Assembly (NCBI GenBank): GCA_937967705.1 | Contig: CALCJG010000491.1 | Coordinates: 1-17,864 of the forward strand | Direction of reading: 5' to 3' | DNA from: an uncultured Spirochaetia bacterium | GTDB taxonomy: Bacteria > Spirochaetota > UBA4802 > JAGODF01 | Length of the DNA: 17,864 nt | In this document: positions 1 through 7,068 of the stretch, one piece after another | How the letters are laid out: every line of letters starts with the position of its first letter | Numbering within the stretch: the stretch's first letter is position 1 | Notes under the pieces: generated by a model | What the model saw: the letters and a program-made list of their open reading frames with translations, nothing else | Databases searched by the model: none | Told to the model about the DNA's origin: nothing | Program-made: the position numbers and the translations under genes

Positions 1-92
1 TCAAAGGGTGTTCCTGCCTTGATTCCGTTATCAGGATCGCCTTCAGCAGGATCATAAATGTAACCGCAAACAGAGCATTGATACTTTTTCAT
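1..92 (-). CDS. Rubredoxin, N-terminal part (runs off the window)
   Basis: Small iron-sulfur electron carrier of the cytoplasm. One iron is held by four cysteines, and rubredoxins usually feed rubrerythrin, superoxide reductase or similar oxygen-detoxifying partners in anaerobes. The visible 30 residues begin [19 protein letters not shown] and carry the first CxxC pair (Cys6, Cys9) with the following G-Y-I-Y-D-P-x-x-G-D signature of the family. The second cysteine pair lies beyond the window edge and cannot be checked. The start is fixed by an AGGAGG ribosome site just upstream on the minus strand. It lies 15 bases after the stop of the HMA-domain gene, so the two are almost surely co-transcribed. 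The reading is confident as a family call. Whether it is a stand-alone rubredoxin or the first domain of a longer protein is not visible. Confidence 0.9.
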   Translation of the reverse strand, partial: MKKYQCSVCGYIYDPAEGDPDNGIKAGTPF

Positions 93-107
93 CGCTTCCT
101 CCTGGTA

Positions 108-299
108 TTATTCTTGAACCGGATAGCCGGCCTCTTGAAGAGCTTTTTTGATCTCCCCATCAGAAGCAGTGCCGGTGACGGTAACTGTTTTATCCGAAAG
201 GTTAATCTTCATATTATCTATTCCCTGCAGACCTTGGAGCGCCTTCTGAATCCGCATTTTACAGTGATTGCAGGACATGTCGGGTACTTTAAAGATCAT
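108..299 (-). CDS. CopZ-like heavy-metal-associated (HMA) domain protein
   Basis: A 63-residue single-domain metallochaperone of the HMA/CopZ/MerP type, expected to bind Cu(I) or another soft metal in the cytoplasm and hand it to a partner such as a P-type ATPase. The metal-binding loop M-S-C-N-H-C places the two cysteines at residues 10 and 13, and the rest fits the ferredoxin-like beta-alpha-beta-beta-alpha-beta length of the family. The reading frame extends upstream to an earlier ATG (position 329). The internal ATG at 299 is chosen because an AGGAG site sits at ideal spacing before it and the protein then begins MIFKVPDMSC, as in the family. It is the first gene of a two-gene unit with rubredoxin. 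No copper ATPase or metal-responsive regulator is visible here, so the metal is not determined. Confidence 0.88.
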   Translation of the reverse strand: MIFKVPDMSCNHCKMRIQKALQGLQGIDNMKINLSDKTVTVTGTASDGEIKKALQEAGYPVQE

Positions 300-349
300 A
301 AAAATCTCCTCGATGGCATTGCTTTTCAATAAAATAGTTTGTAATCAGG

Positions 350-385
350 AAAACAGGTTTTTCCGAAGAAACTCTTTCCTGTTTT
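350..385 (-). terminator. Hairpin downstream of the alpha/beta hydrolase gene
   Basis: Arms AAAACAGG (350-357) and CCTGTTTT (378-385) pair perfectly over 8 bp. On the minus strand the apex contains a short TTTC/GAAA stem closed by a stable C(UUCG)G tetraloop. It lies downstream of the minus-strand hydrolase stop and upstream of the HMA gene, where a terminator is expected. The run of T following the hairpin is actually better on the plus strand (382-390), where no gene reads into it, so orientation and function remain uncertain. Confidence 0.5.
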
Positions 386-480
386 TATTTATATACTTAA
401 ACTGTATAAATGATAAACCAATATCACCATTTTTCAAGAAAAAAATTAGGAATTATAGAATTTATTAAAATATTATAGCA

Positions 481-1326
481 TTATTGCTTTCTATCATAAT
501 AATTATTGATGAACTCGCTTATGCCTCTTTGATATAGATCCTGAGAGTCGTCCTTTCCATTATTATGGGACCCCGACAGGGTAAGGAAGCTCTTATGACC
601 TGGGATATAGCGGAAGATACGTAATCCGTGTGAATAAGGTATGATCTCATCATCAGTGCTGTGTATCACCAGTACGGGGCATCGCACTTGTTTTACATAA
701 TCTACTGTCGTGTAGCGGTAACTGAGGATCAGAGATGGGAGGAAACTGCCGTAATGCTCCCGGGCGACTTCTCCAAGGGTTGCGAAGGAGGATTCAACGA
801 TCAACAGGGCCGGCTGATGCTTCATGGCCAGCCAGGAGGCGATGGATCCCCCGAGGGATCTCCCATGTATGATTATCTCCTTTTGTGATACCTTTTTGTT
901 GTCGATAAGATAGCGCCAGGCGGCTTCAGCATCTTTGTAAGTACCAGCCTCATCGGGACTACCCTGACTCAGTCCATATCCCCGGTAATCGAAAAGAAAA
1001 ATCGATAGACCCATTCGGTTATAAAGCTTTATTGTGCCGAGACGATAGGATATATTGCCACCGTTACCATGACAGAAAAGAATTACCGGTTTTTTCCCTT
1101 TTCCGGGTACCCACCAGCCGTTGAGTCGAAGGGAATCTTTTGTATGGAAGAAGACATTCTCGTAAGGAGTACCGATGGCATCCGGAGTCGCTCTTATCTT
1201 CTTATCCGGGAAATAGAGGAGATTGCCCTGACAACCCAGAAGGGAGATCAGGAGAATGAGGGGGCCGATGACAGGAAGCATCCCATGTTTTTTGGTGATA
1301 GGAAATAATTTATTTGACATTTGCAT
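481..1326 (-). CDS. Alpha/beta hydrolase lipoprotein (BEM46/ABHD13-like)
   Basis: A 281-residue serine hydrolase of the alpha/beta fold, probably anchored to a membrane by lipidation. The N-terminus has a basic stretch (K-K-H), a hydrophobic segment at about residues 17-31 and a lipobox L-L-G-C with Cys32. The HGNGG oxyanion element is at 86-90. The nucleophile elbow GRSLGG gives Ser157, the acid is likely Asp225 in STDDEIIP, and the histidine is His254 in GSHNN. The set of motifs matches the BEM46/ABHD13-type family of predicted esterases or acyl hydrolases. The natural substrate is unknown. Two ATGs (1326 and 1320) are possible, neither with a clear ribosome site, and both keep the signal. 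It is transcribed divergently from the thioesterase operon across a 75-base gap, so the promoters must lie close together or overlap. Confidence 0.85.
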   Translation of the reverse strand: MQMSNKLFPITKKHGMLPVIGPLILLISLLGCQGNLLYFPDKKIRATPDAIGTPYENVFFHTKDSLRLNGWWVPGKGKKPVILFCHGNGGNISYRLGTIKLYNRMGLSIFLFDYRGYGLSQGSPDEAGTYKDAEAAWRYLIDNKKVSQKEIIIHGRSLGGSIASWLAMKHQPALLIVESSFATLGEVAREHYGSFLPSLILSYRYTTVDYVKQVRCPVLVIHSTDDEIIPYSHGLRIFRYIPGHKSFLTLSGSHNNGKDDSQDLYQRGISEFINNYYDRKQ

Positions 1327-1401
1327 ATTTTAAATTACAAAATATAGAGATGATAGACAAATCTTTGTGAATGTTCCGTAATACCTTGTCGGGGGTGTAT
1401 A

Positions 1402-1890
1402 ATGGCGGCCAAAAAGAAAAGTGATGAAATGAATACTGAAATCGTGATGAAAAAAATCATGACCTATACGGACGCCAATGAATATGGACTCATATCCGCA
1501 GGGGATGTGGCTAAAATTGCTGACCTGACTGCGGAGCTTCTGGCATCGTCCTACAGTAAAAGGAACGTCGTTACGGCCCATATAGACCCCATGTCCTTCA
1601 AACAGCACATCCGCGTCAACGACAAGCTGATTATAAAATCCAGTATCAATTACGTAAAAAACACCTCCATGGAGATCGGAGTACGGGTCGAAGTGGAGAG
1701 GAATAATTCCACCAACACCGAGCATGTGACTTCGGCTTATCTCGTACTCGTGGCCGTTGATGACAAAATGAATCCCGTTGCCATCCCTGCGCTTAGTCCA
1801 AAGTCTGCTGAGCAGAATCGCCGTTTCGAAGAAGGAAACATGCGGATGGAGGAACGTATCAGGAAACGGGGGAAAAAGCCTCGTAAGTAA
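1402..1890 (+). CDS. Acyl-CoA thioesterase, hotdog fold (YciA/YkhA-like)
   Basis: A 162-residue cytoplasmic protein that probably hydrolyses acyl-CoA thioesters. The segment at about residues 26-75 follows the hotdog acyl-CoA hydrolase pattern: an N-x-x-G turn (N-E-Y-G), the central helix ending I-A-D, then V-V-T-A-H-I-D and a basic-hydrophobic strand F-K-Q-H-I-R-V-N-D-K. The usual glycine pair before the helix is replaced by S-A-G, so the active-site loop is somewhat divergent. The C-terminus is very basic (RIRKRGKKPRK). A GGGGG-rich ribosome site precedes the ATG. Its TAA shares its last A with the ATG of tilS, showing tight translational coupling. The functional link between a thioesterase and tRNA modification is not obvious and may only be operon packing. 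Confidence 0.8.
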   Translation: MAAKKKSDEMNTEIVMKKIMTYTDANEYGLISAGDVAKIADLTAELLASSYSKRNVVTAHIDPMSFKQHIRVNDKLIIKSSINYVKNTSMEIGVRVEVERNNSTNTEHVTSAYLVLVAVDDKMNPVAIPALSPKSAEQNRRFEEGNMRMEERIRKRGKKPRK

Positions 1891-3329
1891 TGTCAGATAT
1901 TTATAAATCCTTCCAGACATTTGCCGCTGAAAACCACCTGTTTGTGCCTCATGACCGTATTCTTCTATCCCTTTCGGCGGGCAAGGATTCCATGGCTCTC
2001 CTGCATCTTATGCATTATGCAAGGGAGTCCTTTGATCTGGAGCTCGGTATTTTCCATATGAATCACATGATGAGAGGCGGTGATTCCGATGACGATGCGG
2101 CATTTGTCAGGACTCTGGCAGCAAGGCATAAAATGCCCTTTTTTATGGAATGTTTCGATTTCCCCAAGGATATGCCTCGGGGCAGATCCTTCGAGGAATT
2201 TGCCAGGGAATTGCGCTATGAATTATTGGGGAAGGTGGCCAGGCGGGAAGGCTATAACCGCATAGCCACCGGTCATTCCCGGGATGATCAGAGGGAAACG
2301 ATACTCATGAGGATCTTTCAAGGTACAGGGCTGCAGGGGCTGGGAGGGATTCCTCTCCTCCGGGAATTGCTAATACGCCCCCTGCTTTTTCTCAGTTCGG
2401 AAGAGATCTATGCTTTTCTGAGGCAGAAACAAATACCCTGGAGAGAAGACGGATCCAACTCCGATATCAGGTATCTTCGGAATTATATTCGCCATGATCT
2501 TTTTCCTGTTATTATAAAAAGATTTCCCAATGCCGGGGATGCCATCGACCATCTCACAGATATATCCAGGGACACCGTAATTCTGCTGGATAACCTCCTC
2601 GATGAAAAATACGGAAGCCAAATACGGTCTCTCGGAGAGGGTCTTTTCCTGCTCCCGACTTGCATCCTTACGAAAGATCCAAGAGCCCTTACTTACATCC
2701 TCTCAAGACTCTTCCAAGCACATAACATCTTCACTCGCCATTCAGCGCTCAAGGAGATCGTCAGGAATTTGTCTGCCAGAAACAGGCGTGATCAGCGGCT
2801 TCTTTATGAAAACGGTGATGTGCGGATTAGTGATGCCCGTGTTGACGGGCAATGGTTCTTTCTTTGGGAGAAAAAAAAACCAAATCAGGAGGAGGGGACT
2901 ATTCTTGATGATGGGAATGAAGAGTGGACATACCGCCTGAATATATCTGAATTGCAGGAATCCCTCTACATTCATGAACTGAATTTGAAGCTTCAATTTC
3001 AATGGATCGACTATAACGAATTTAAGAGTCATTATGGGAGCAAAAATTTCGTTTTTATCGTTGTTGATGATAATATTGGTTATATTATGGTAAGGAATCG
3101 CAGAAGAGGCGACAGGATAGCGTTCGGTGAGGGTCGTAAAAAACTGAAAAAATATTTCATTGAAAAGAAACTTGACACTGTTTCAAAAAACCGCATCCCT
3201 CTAATTATTGTAAATGACCAGATTGCCGCCGTTCTGTCAGCTTTTACCGGTGCGGGGGAGAGTCGTGTTTGTGAGGGATTCAAGGTAAAATCGGACGATA
3301 AAAAAATACTTGCTATATGCATGTCCTGA
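1890..3329 (+). CDS. tilS: tRNA(Ile)-lysidine synthetase
   Basis: Cytoplasmic ATP-dependent enzyme that attaches lysine to C34 of tRNA-Ile(CAU), changing both its amino-acid identity and its codon from AUG to AUA. At 479 residues it is the long form. The PP-loop is SAGKDS at residues 29-34, where most family members have SGGxDS. The second signature is T-G-H-S-R-D-D-Q at 127-134 followed by R-I-F-Q-G-T-G-L-Q-G-L. The eDxSN-x-R element is near residue 187. The C-terminal TilS domain is recognisable at 401-448 by V-R-N-R-R-x-G-D-R-I, K-K-L-K-K-x-F and R-I-P-L. The start ATG overlaps the thioesterase stop (TAATG). A nine-A homopolymer lies at 2871-2879 in coding sequence. The gene for ftsH follows after 100 bases, a known neighbourhood for tilS. 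Confidence 0.93.
   Translation: MSDIYKSFQTFAAENHLFVPHDRILLSLSAGKDSMALLHLMHYARESFDLELGIFHMNHMMRGGDSDDDAAFVRTLAARHKMPFFMECFDFPKDMPRGRSFEEFARELRYELLGKVARREGYNRIATGHSRDDQRETILMRIFQGTGLQGLGGIPLLRELLIRPLLFLSSEEIYAFLRQKQIPWREDGSNSDIRYLRNYIRHDLFPVIIKRFPNAGDAIDHLTDISRDTVILLDNLLDEKYGSQIRSLGEGLFLLPTCILTKDPRALTYILSRLFQAHNIFTRHSALKEIVRNLSARNRRDQRLLYENGDVRISDARVDGQWFFLWEKKKPNQEEGTILDDGNEEWTYRLNISELQESLYIHELNLKLQFQWIDYNEFKSHYGSKNFVFIVVDDNIGYIMVRNRRRGDRIAFGEGRKKLKKYFIEKKLDTVSKNRIPLIIVNDQIAAVLSAFTGAGESRVCEGFKVKSDDKKILAICMS
2328..2348 (+). other. G-quadruplex-compatible motif inside tilS
   Basis: Four G-runs (2328-2330, 2336-2339, 2342-2344, 2346-2348) separated by loops of 5, 2 and 1 bases fit the simple G3+N1-7 rule on the coding strand. 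The same bases encode the conserved G-T-G-L-Q-G-L-G-G-I stretch of TilS, so protein constraint can explain them. Confidence 0.35.
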
Positions 3330-3429
3330 CATTTGAATATACCTTTTACGGACTTCGCTGTCGGTTTCTCTGACATTTTGGGGTCTGGTTTAGGGGATGG
3401 GATTGTTCGATATTTCTAGGAGAAAATGA
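3330..3429 (+). promoter_or_regulatory. tilS-ftsH gap, G-rich leader of ftsH
   Basis: A 100-base gap that I could not resolve into a convincing -35/-10 pair. It contains CTGACATTT twice (3327-3335 and 3371-3379) and then a G-rich stretch with G4, G2, G4 and G3 runs (about 3381-3406). An AGGAG ribosome site at 3418-3422 precedes the ftsH ATG at 3430. ftsH may be read through from tilS or have its own promoter here. No terminator hairpin is apparent. Confidence 0.3.
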
Positions 3430-5322
3430 ATGGGTAAAGCCGGAAAACAGATAGCATTACTGCTATTAATCATAGTACTTGTAGTTGCCATATATCGCAT
3501 GCACGATATGGCCAAACCAAAGATGGATGTGCTGCAGTACAGCGACTTCATCAGGCTGGTCAGTGATAAAAAGATAAAAACATCGGTCATTCAGAGCAAT
3601 AAGAAAATATCAGGGATATACCTCAAGGGGGAAAAACCCTTTCAATACGAGACTGTCATTCCTTACGATGATCCGGAACTCATCAAAACACTCATGAGTA
3701 ATCGTGTCGAGGTAAAGGGTGAGGAAAATGATGACAACATGTTTCTCAAGGGAGTGCTTCAGTTTCTCCCCTGGTTGATTTTCTTTGGTTTGATCTGGTT
3801 CCTCATGATACGTCAGATACAGACCACAGGTAACAAGGCCATGTCCTTCGGAAAGAGCCGTGCCCGCCTCAATCCCGAAACAAAGAACAAGGTGACCTTT
3901 AATGATGTGGCTGGAGTGGATGAGGCGAAAGAAGAGCTGAAAGAGATCATAGATTTTTTAAAGGATCCCAAGAAGTTCATCAACATTGGAGCCAAGATCC
4001 CGACAGGCGTGTTGCTTATGGGCCCTCCCGGGACAGGGAAAACGCTCCTGGCAAGGGCCATTGCGGGGGAAGCCGGTGTTCCATTCTTTTCCATAAGCGG
4101 ATCGGATTTTGTGGAGATGTTCGTGGGAGTAGGAGCCTCGCGGGTGCGTGATCTTTTCGACCAGGGGAAGAGAAGCGCCCCCTGTATAATTTTTATTGAT
4201 GAAATAGACGCTGTTGGCCGTCTCAGGGGAGCCGGCCTGGGGGGAGGCCATGACGAGCGCGAGCAGACTCTCAATCAGCTGCTGGTGGAAATGGACGGTT
4301 TTGAGACCAATGAAGGTGTGATCATCGTGGCTGCCACCAACCGTCCCGATGTGCTTGATCCCGCTCTCCTGCGTCCCGGTCGTTTTGATCGACAGGTCAT
4401 TGTCGACACGCCGGATATCAAGGGACGTGAAAAGATACTTGCCGTGCATTCGAAGAAGATACCCCTGTCCAGAGAAGTGGACCTGAAAGTAATAGCTCGA
4501 GGCACTCCCGGATTTACAGGAGCCGATCTTGCCAATCTGGTAAATGAAGGCGCTCTGCTTGCTGCGCGGCGGAACAAAAAACGTGTAACGATGCAGGAGA
4601 TGGAGGATGCCAAGGACAAAGTCCTGATGGGGCCGGAGCGAAGATCCATGATCATCTCTTCGGAGGAAAAGGCCATTATAGCCTATCATGAAGCCGGACA
4701 TACGATTCTTGGCCTTCTCACAGGTAATGATCCCGTACATAAAGTAACTCTGATACCGCGTGGCCGCGCCCTGGGTCTGACAATGCAACTCCCTAAGGAG
4801 GAGAAACATCTGCATTCGAGAAACTACTGGATCAATCAAATCACAATACTCTTTGGCGGTCATGTGGCCGAATCGATCAAGTTTAATGAAGTGACGACCG
4901 GGTCCAGCAACGACCTGGAAAGGGCCACGGACATAGCCAGGAAAATGATCTGCGAATGGGGGATGAGCGAAACCCTTGGACCTCTGACCTTCGGCAAAAA
5001 AAACGAACAGATCTTTCTTGGCAGGGAAATCGCACAGCACAGGGATTACAGCGAATCGACAGCCGAGTTGATCGACAAGGAAGTGAAAAAGATAATCACT
5101 GACTGTGCAACCAGGGCGAAACAGATCATCATGGATAACAGCGAAAAATTCGAAGCTCTCGCAAAAAACCTAATTGAAAGGGAAACGCTGGCTTCTCATG
5201 AGATCGAATTGATAATGAAGGGGGAAAGCCTTCCCTCCCTGCAGAACAGCAACAACGGAGGGGACAATAAAGAGGAATCCCAAAAGGTGAAAAATGATGA
5301 AGAGGCCGTGCACACGGCATAA
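3430..5322 (+). CDS. ftsH: ATP-dependent zinc metalloprotease FtsH
   Basis: Membrane-bound hexameric AAA+ protease that extracts and degrades misfolded or short-lived membrane and cytosolic proteins. The 630-residue length is normal. Order of parts: first membrane helix about 8-22, a short extracytoplasmic domain, second helix about 112-127, AAA+ module from about 155, Walker A GPPGTGKT at 198-205, Walker B IIFIDEID at 253-260, second region of homology ending R-P-G-R-F-D at 315-320. The peptidase site HEAGH is at 420-424 and the third zinc ligand Asp495 lies in SNDLERAT. The tail after residue 610 is polar and acidic. All catalytic residues are present. The start is set by an AGGAG site 7 bases before ATG. 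Two unrecognised genes follow in the same direction after 22 bases. Confidence 0.98.
   Translation: MGKAGKQIALLLLIIVLVVAIYRMHDMAKPKMDVLQYSDFIRLVSDKKIKTSVIQSNKKISGIYLKGEKPFQYETVIPYDDPELIKTLMSNRVEVKGEENDDNMFLKGVLQFLPWLIFFGLIWFLMIRQIQTTGNKAMSFGKSRARLNPETKNKVTFNDVAGVDEAKEELKEIIDFLKDPKKFINIGAKIPTGVLLMGPPGTGKTLLARAIAGEAGVPFFSISGSDFVEMFVGVGASRVRDLFDQGKRSAPCIIFIDEIDAVGRLRGAGLGGGHDEREQTLNQLLVEMDGFETNEGVIIVAATNRPDVLDPALLRPGRFDRQVIVDTPDIKGREKILAVHSKKIPLSREVDLKVIARGTPGFTGADLANLVNEGALLAARRNKKRVTMQEMEDAKDKVLMGPERRSMIISSEEKAIIAYHEAGHTILGLLTGNDPVHKVTLIPRGRALGLTMQLPKEEKHLHSRNYWINQITILFGGHVAESIKFNEVTTGSSNDLERATDIARKMICEWGMSETLGPLTFGKKNEQIFLGREIAQHRDYSESTAELIDKEVKKIITDCATRAKQIIMDNSEKFEALAKNLIERETLASHEIELIMKGESLPSLQNSNNGGDNKEESQKVKNDEEAVHTA
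5305..5318 (+). repeat. Short inverted repeat at the 3' end of ftsH
   Basis: GCCGTG and CACGGC flank two bases just before the ftsH TAA. No T-run follows, so it is not a normal terminator. It could slow or attenuate read-through into the next gene, or be chance. Confidence 0.3.
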
Positions 5323-5344
5323 ATGATATCCGGTCAGGTTGAGC

Positions 5345-7045
5345 ATGGATAATGATCTGAACAGGATTCTTTCTGATATCGACAGTGAAGCTGATTTTCA
5401 GAGCACTCGCGAAGAGGCGCTGAGGAAAAGCCAGGAGAAAGCCCGTAAATATGATGCCAATATAGACACGCCGTCAGAGGAGGAATCCGGGCAGTCTTTT
5501 CAGAGTAAGATACTTGAGACCGAAATTGATAATGATGTGATTGCCTTTGCCAAAGGTGTCGTGCCCGCAATCAAGCTTCATTATACACTAACGACCTCTT
5601 TCCGTAGAACGCTTTCCGAGTTTGATGTTTCGGAAAGCGTTGGTGAGTTAATCAAGAAATACAAGTATACCTTCGTCCGAATTATCGAGAATATCGAAAA
5701 ACTTTTTGACGAATTCAATATTACATTAAATCACGATACTCTGCTTAAAAAGGCCAAGAAGGATTACGGCCTGTTCTTTCAGGGGTTTGAGGAAGAGAAC
5801 AGGGTCGATTTCCTCATTATCAAGGAGATATTCCTTCGTTTGAGGGAATTTAACAGCAGGATCCGGCATGAATGGAATGAGCTTGATAAGAGCGCTGCTG
5901 TCATCAACCTGATTTCTGAAGGAAAAGCGTTTTTTCAGAGCATCAGCAGTTATATCGAAAATGCCATCAGCTTCAGTAAAGCCACGGATAAATTTCTTCA
6001 ATATCTGGCAGATATCCTTGCCATCCCCAAAGCCGATTATGATGTACTTGAGAGGGATATCCTTACAAAGATCATTTATCATGAAGAATTTCCCTACAGG
6101 TATGATGCCCTCTTTAACCTCTCCGTTTATACGCAGGATGGGGACAATGCAGTAGTACTGGATGAGATCTCCGGCACTGAAGAAGGTGAAGAGGCCCATA
6201 TCCCCATCGATGCAGTCAATTCTGAATCCCGGGATGACGAATATGCCGTAACTGAAGATCAACCGATAAACGAAGGTGAACCTTCGTTTATCCCTGTTTC
6301 GGAGGCAAAATCCTTATCTTCTAGAAAAACGGGTTTCGTCATCCGGGGTACCCGAACCTGGAATACCAAAGAACCTTATGTTATGAGTCTAGCCGAAAAT
6401 AAACTGCAAAAAGAGGAGGAGGATTTAAACAATTCCTTTTATTTTATAAACAAACCGTGTGATGAAAATATGCTCGAAGGTGAGATAAAAAGGCATATGC
6501 TGAGTTATCTTCGGGATAATGCGAGGAATATCAAGGAAGCTTATAGAAATTTTATTTTTACAAACATATTTTCCCATAAGAATGATTTTTCAGAGTTCTT
6601 TTCCTTACATGACCGAGACCTCAATCTTCTCATATATCATCTAGGTCCCTTTTCTTTTTATAAAATACTGGTGAATGTTTTTCTCGACACAAAGACGGGT
6701 TCCTGCTTCAAATATCTGGCAGGGAATCGCGTATCCCGTTATGTCCCGCATGAGTTTATCAAAGCGGCCATTCTGGAGTGGTTTGAAAATAACATCAATC
6801 TGCACCCGCTGCCTTTTGACAACATTCAAGAATTTGAGGATATCCGCCGTAAAATCTCGAAAATCTATTATTCGGAAGTCGATAAAAACAATGCCAAATT
6901 GAATGAGATCGTTGAAAGAGCCGGGTTGAGCAACAATCCGAAATTTGATAAAAACGAATATTATAAATCGAAATGGAAGAACTGGTTCGGGACGTCGAGA
7001 ATAATCGTCTACAAGCGTTTCATCGAAAGAACCATCTTCAAATAG
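5345..7045 (+). CDS. Uncharacterised 566-residue soluble protein downstream of ftsH
   Basis: I do not recognise this protein. It has no signal peptide and no membrane helix, so it should be cytoplasmic. The first 60 residues are charged and probably disordered. Residues about 60-265 are alternating charged and hydrophobic and look largely helical. An acidic, Ser/Glu/Asp-rich linker spans about 275-325. A second, more globular region runs from about 335 to the basic C-terminus. No nucleotide-binding, nuclease, protease or zinc motif was found by eye. The frame opens with TTG at 5339, but the ATG at 5345 is preferred because an AGG ribosome site lies 6 bases before it. It starts 22 bases after ftsH and ends 23 bases before the SEC-C gene, suggesting joint transcription. 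Two perfect 12-bp inverted repeats lie within the coding region. Confidence 0.8.
   Translation: MDNDLNRILSDIDSEADFQSTREEALRKSQEKARKYDANIDTPSEEESGQSFQSKILETEIDNDVIAFAKGVVPAIKLHYTLTTSFRRTLSEFDVSESVGELIKKYKYTFVRIIENIEKLFDEFNITLNHDTLLKKAKKDYGLFFQGFEEENRVDFLIIKEIFLRLREFNSRIRHEWNELDKSAAVINLISEGKAFFQSISSYIENAISFSKATDKFLQYLADILAIPKADYDVLERDILTKIIYHEEFPYRYDALFNLSVYTQDGDNAVVLDEISGTEEGEEAHIPIDAVNSESRDDEYAVTEDQPINEGEPSFIPVSEAKSLSSRKTGFVIRGTRTWNTKEPYVMSLAENKLQKEEEDLNNSFYFINKPCDENMLEGEIKRHMLSYLRDNARNIKEAYRNFIFTNIFSHKNDFSEFFSLHDRDLNLLIYHLGPFSFYKILVNVFLDTKTGSCFKYLAGNRVSRYVPHEFIKAAILEWFENNINLHPLPFDNIQEFEDIRRKISKIYYSEVDKNNAKLNEIVERAGLSNNPKFDKNEYYKSKWKNWFGTSRIIVYKRFIERTIFK
5608..5641 (+). repeat. Perfect 12-bp inverted repeat, 10-base loop
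   Basis: Arms AACGCTTTCCGA (5608-5619) and TCGGAAAGCGTT (5630-5641) are exact reverse complements around a 10-base loop. It lies inside the uncharacterised gene at about codons 88-99. Transcript from either strand would fold into a stable stem. No T-run follows. Confidence 0.8.
6265..6292 (+). repeat. Perfect 12-bp inverted repeat, tetraloop
   Basis: Arms GATAAACGAAGG (6265-6276) and CCTTCGTTTATC (6281-6292) pair exactly around TGAA. The hairpin falls at about codons 307-316 of the uncharacterised gene, in the DNA for its acidic linker, where amino-acid constraint should be weak. No T-run follows, so it is not an ordinary terminator. Confidence 0.85.
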
Positions 7046-7068
7046 TGATGCCCTAAATATCGTCATGT

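Noticed and set aside
1321..1401. Promoter pairs for the divergent hydrolase and thioesterase genes
   Set aside because: Several weak -35/-10 matches exist (for example TTGCAT-16-TATAGA on plus, TTGTCT-17-TAATTT on minus), but none stands out from AT-rich background.
1330..1920. A 196-codon minus-strand frame spanning the thioesterase gene
   Set aside because: The plus-strand thioesterase has family motifs and a good start; the antisense frame has none.
2834..2851. 7-bp hairpin TGCCCGT-GTTG-ACGGGCA in tilS
   Set aside because: Stems of this length are expected several times by chance in a window of this size.
3958..5040. A 360-codon open frame on the minus strand
   Set aside because: It lies fully antisense to ftsH, has no recognisable motif, and is explained by the codon bias of ftsH.
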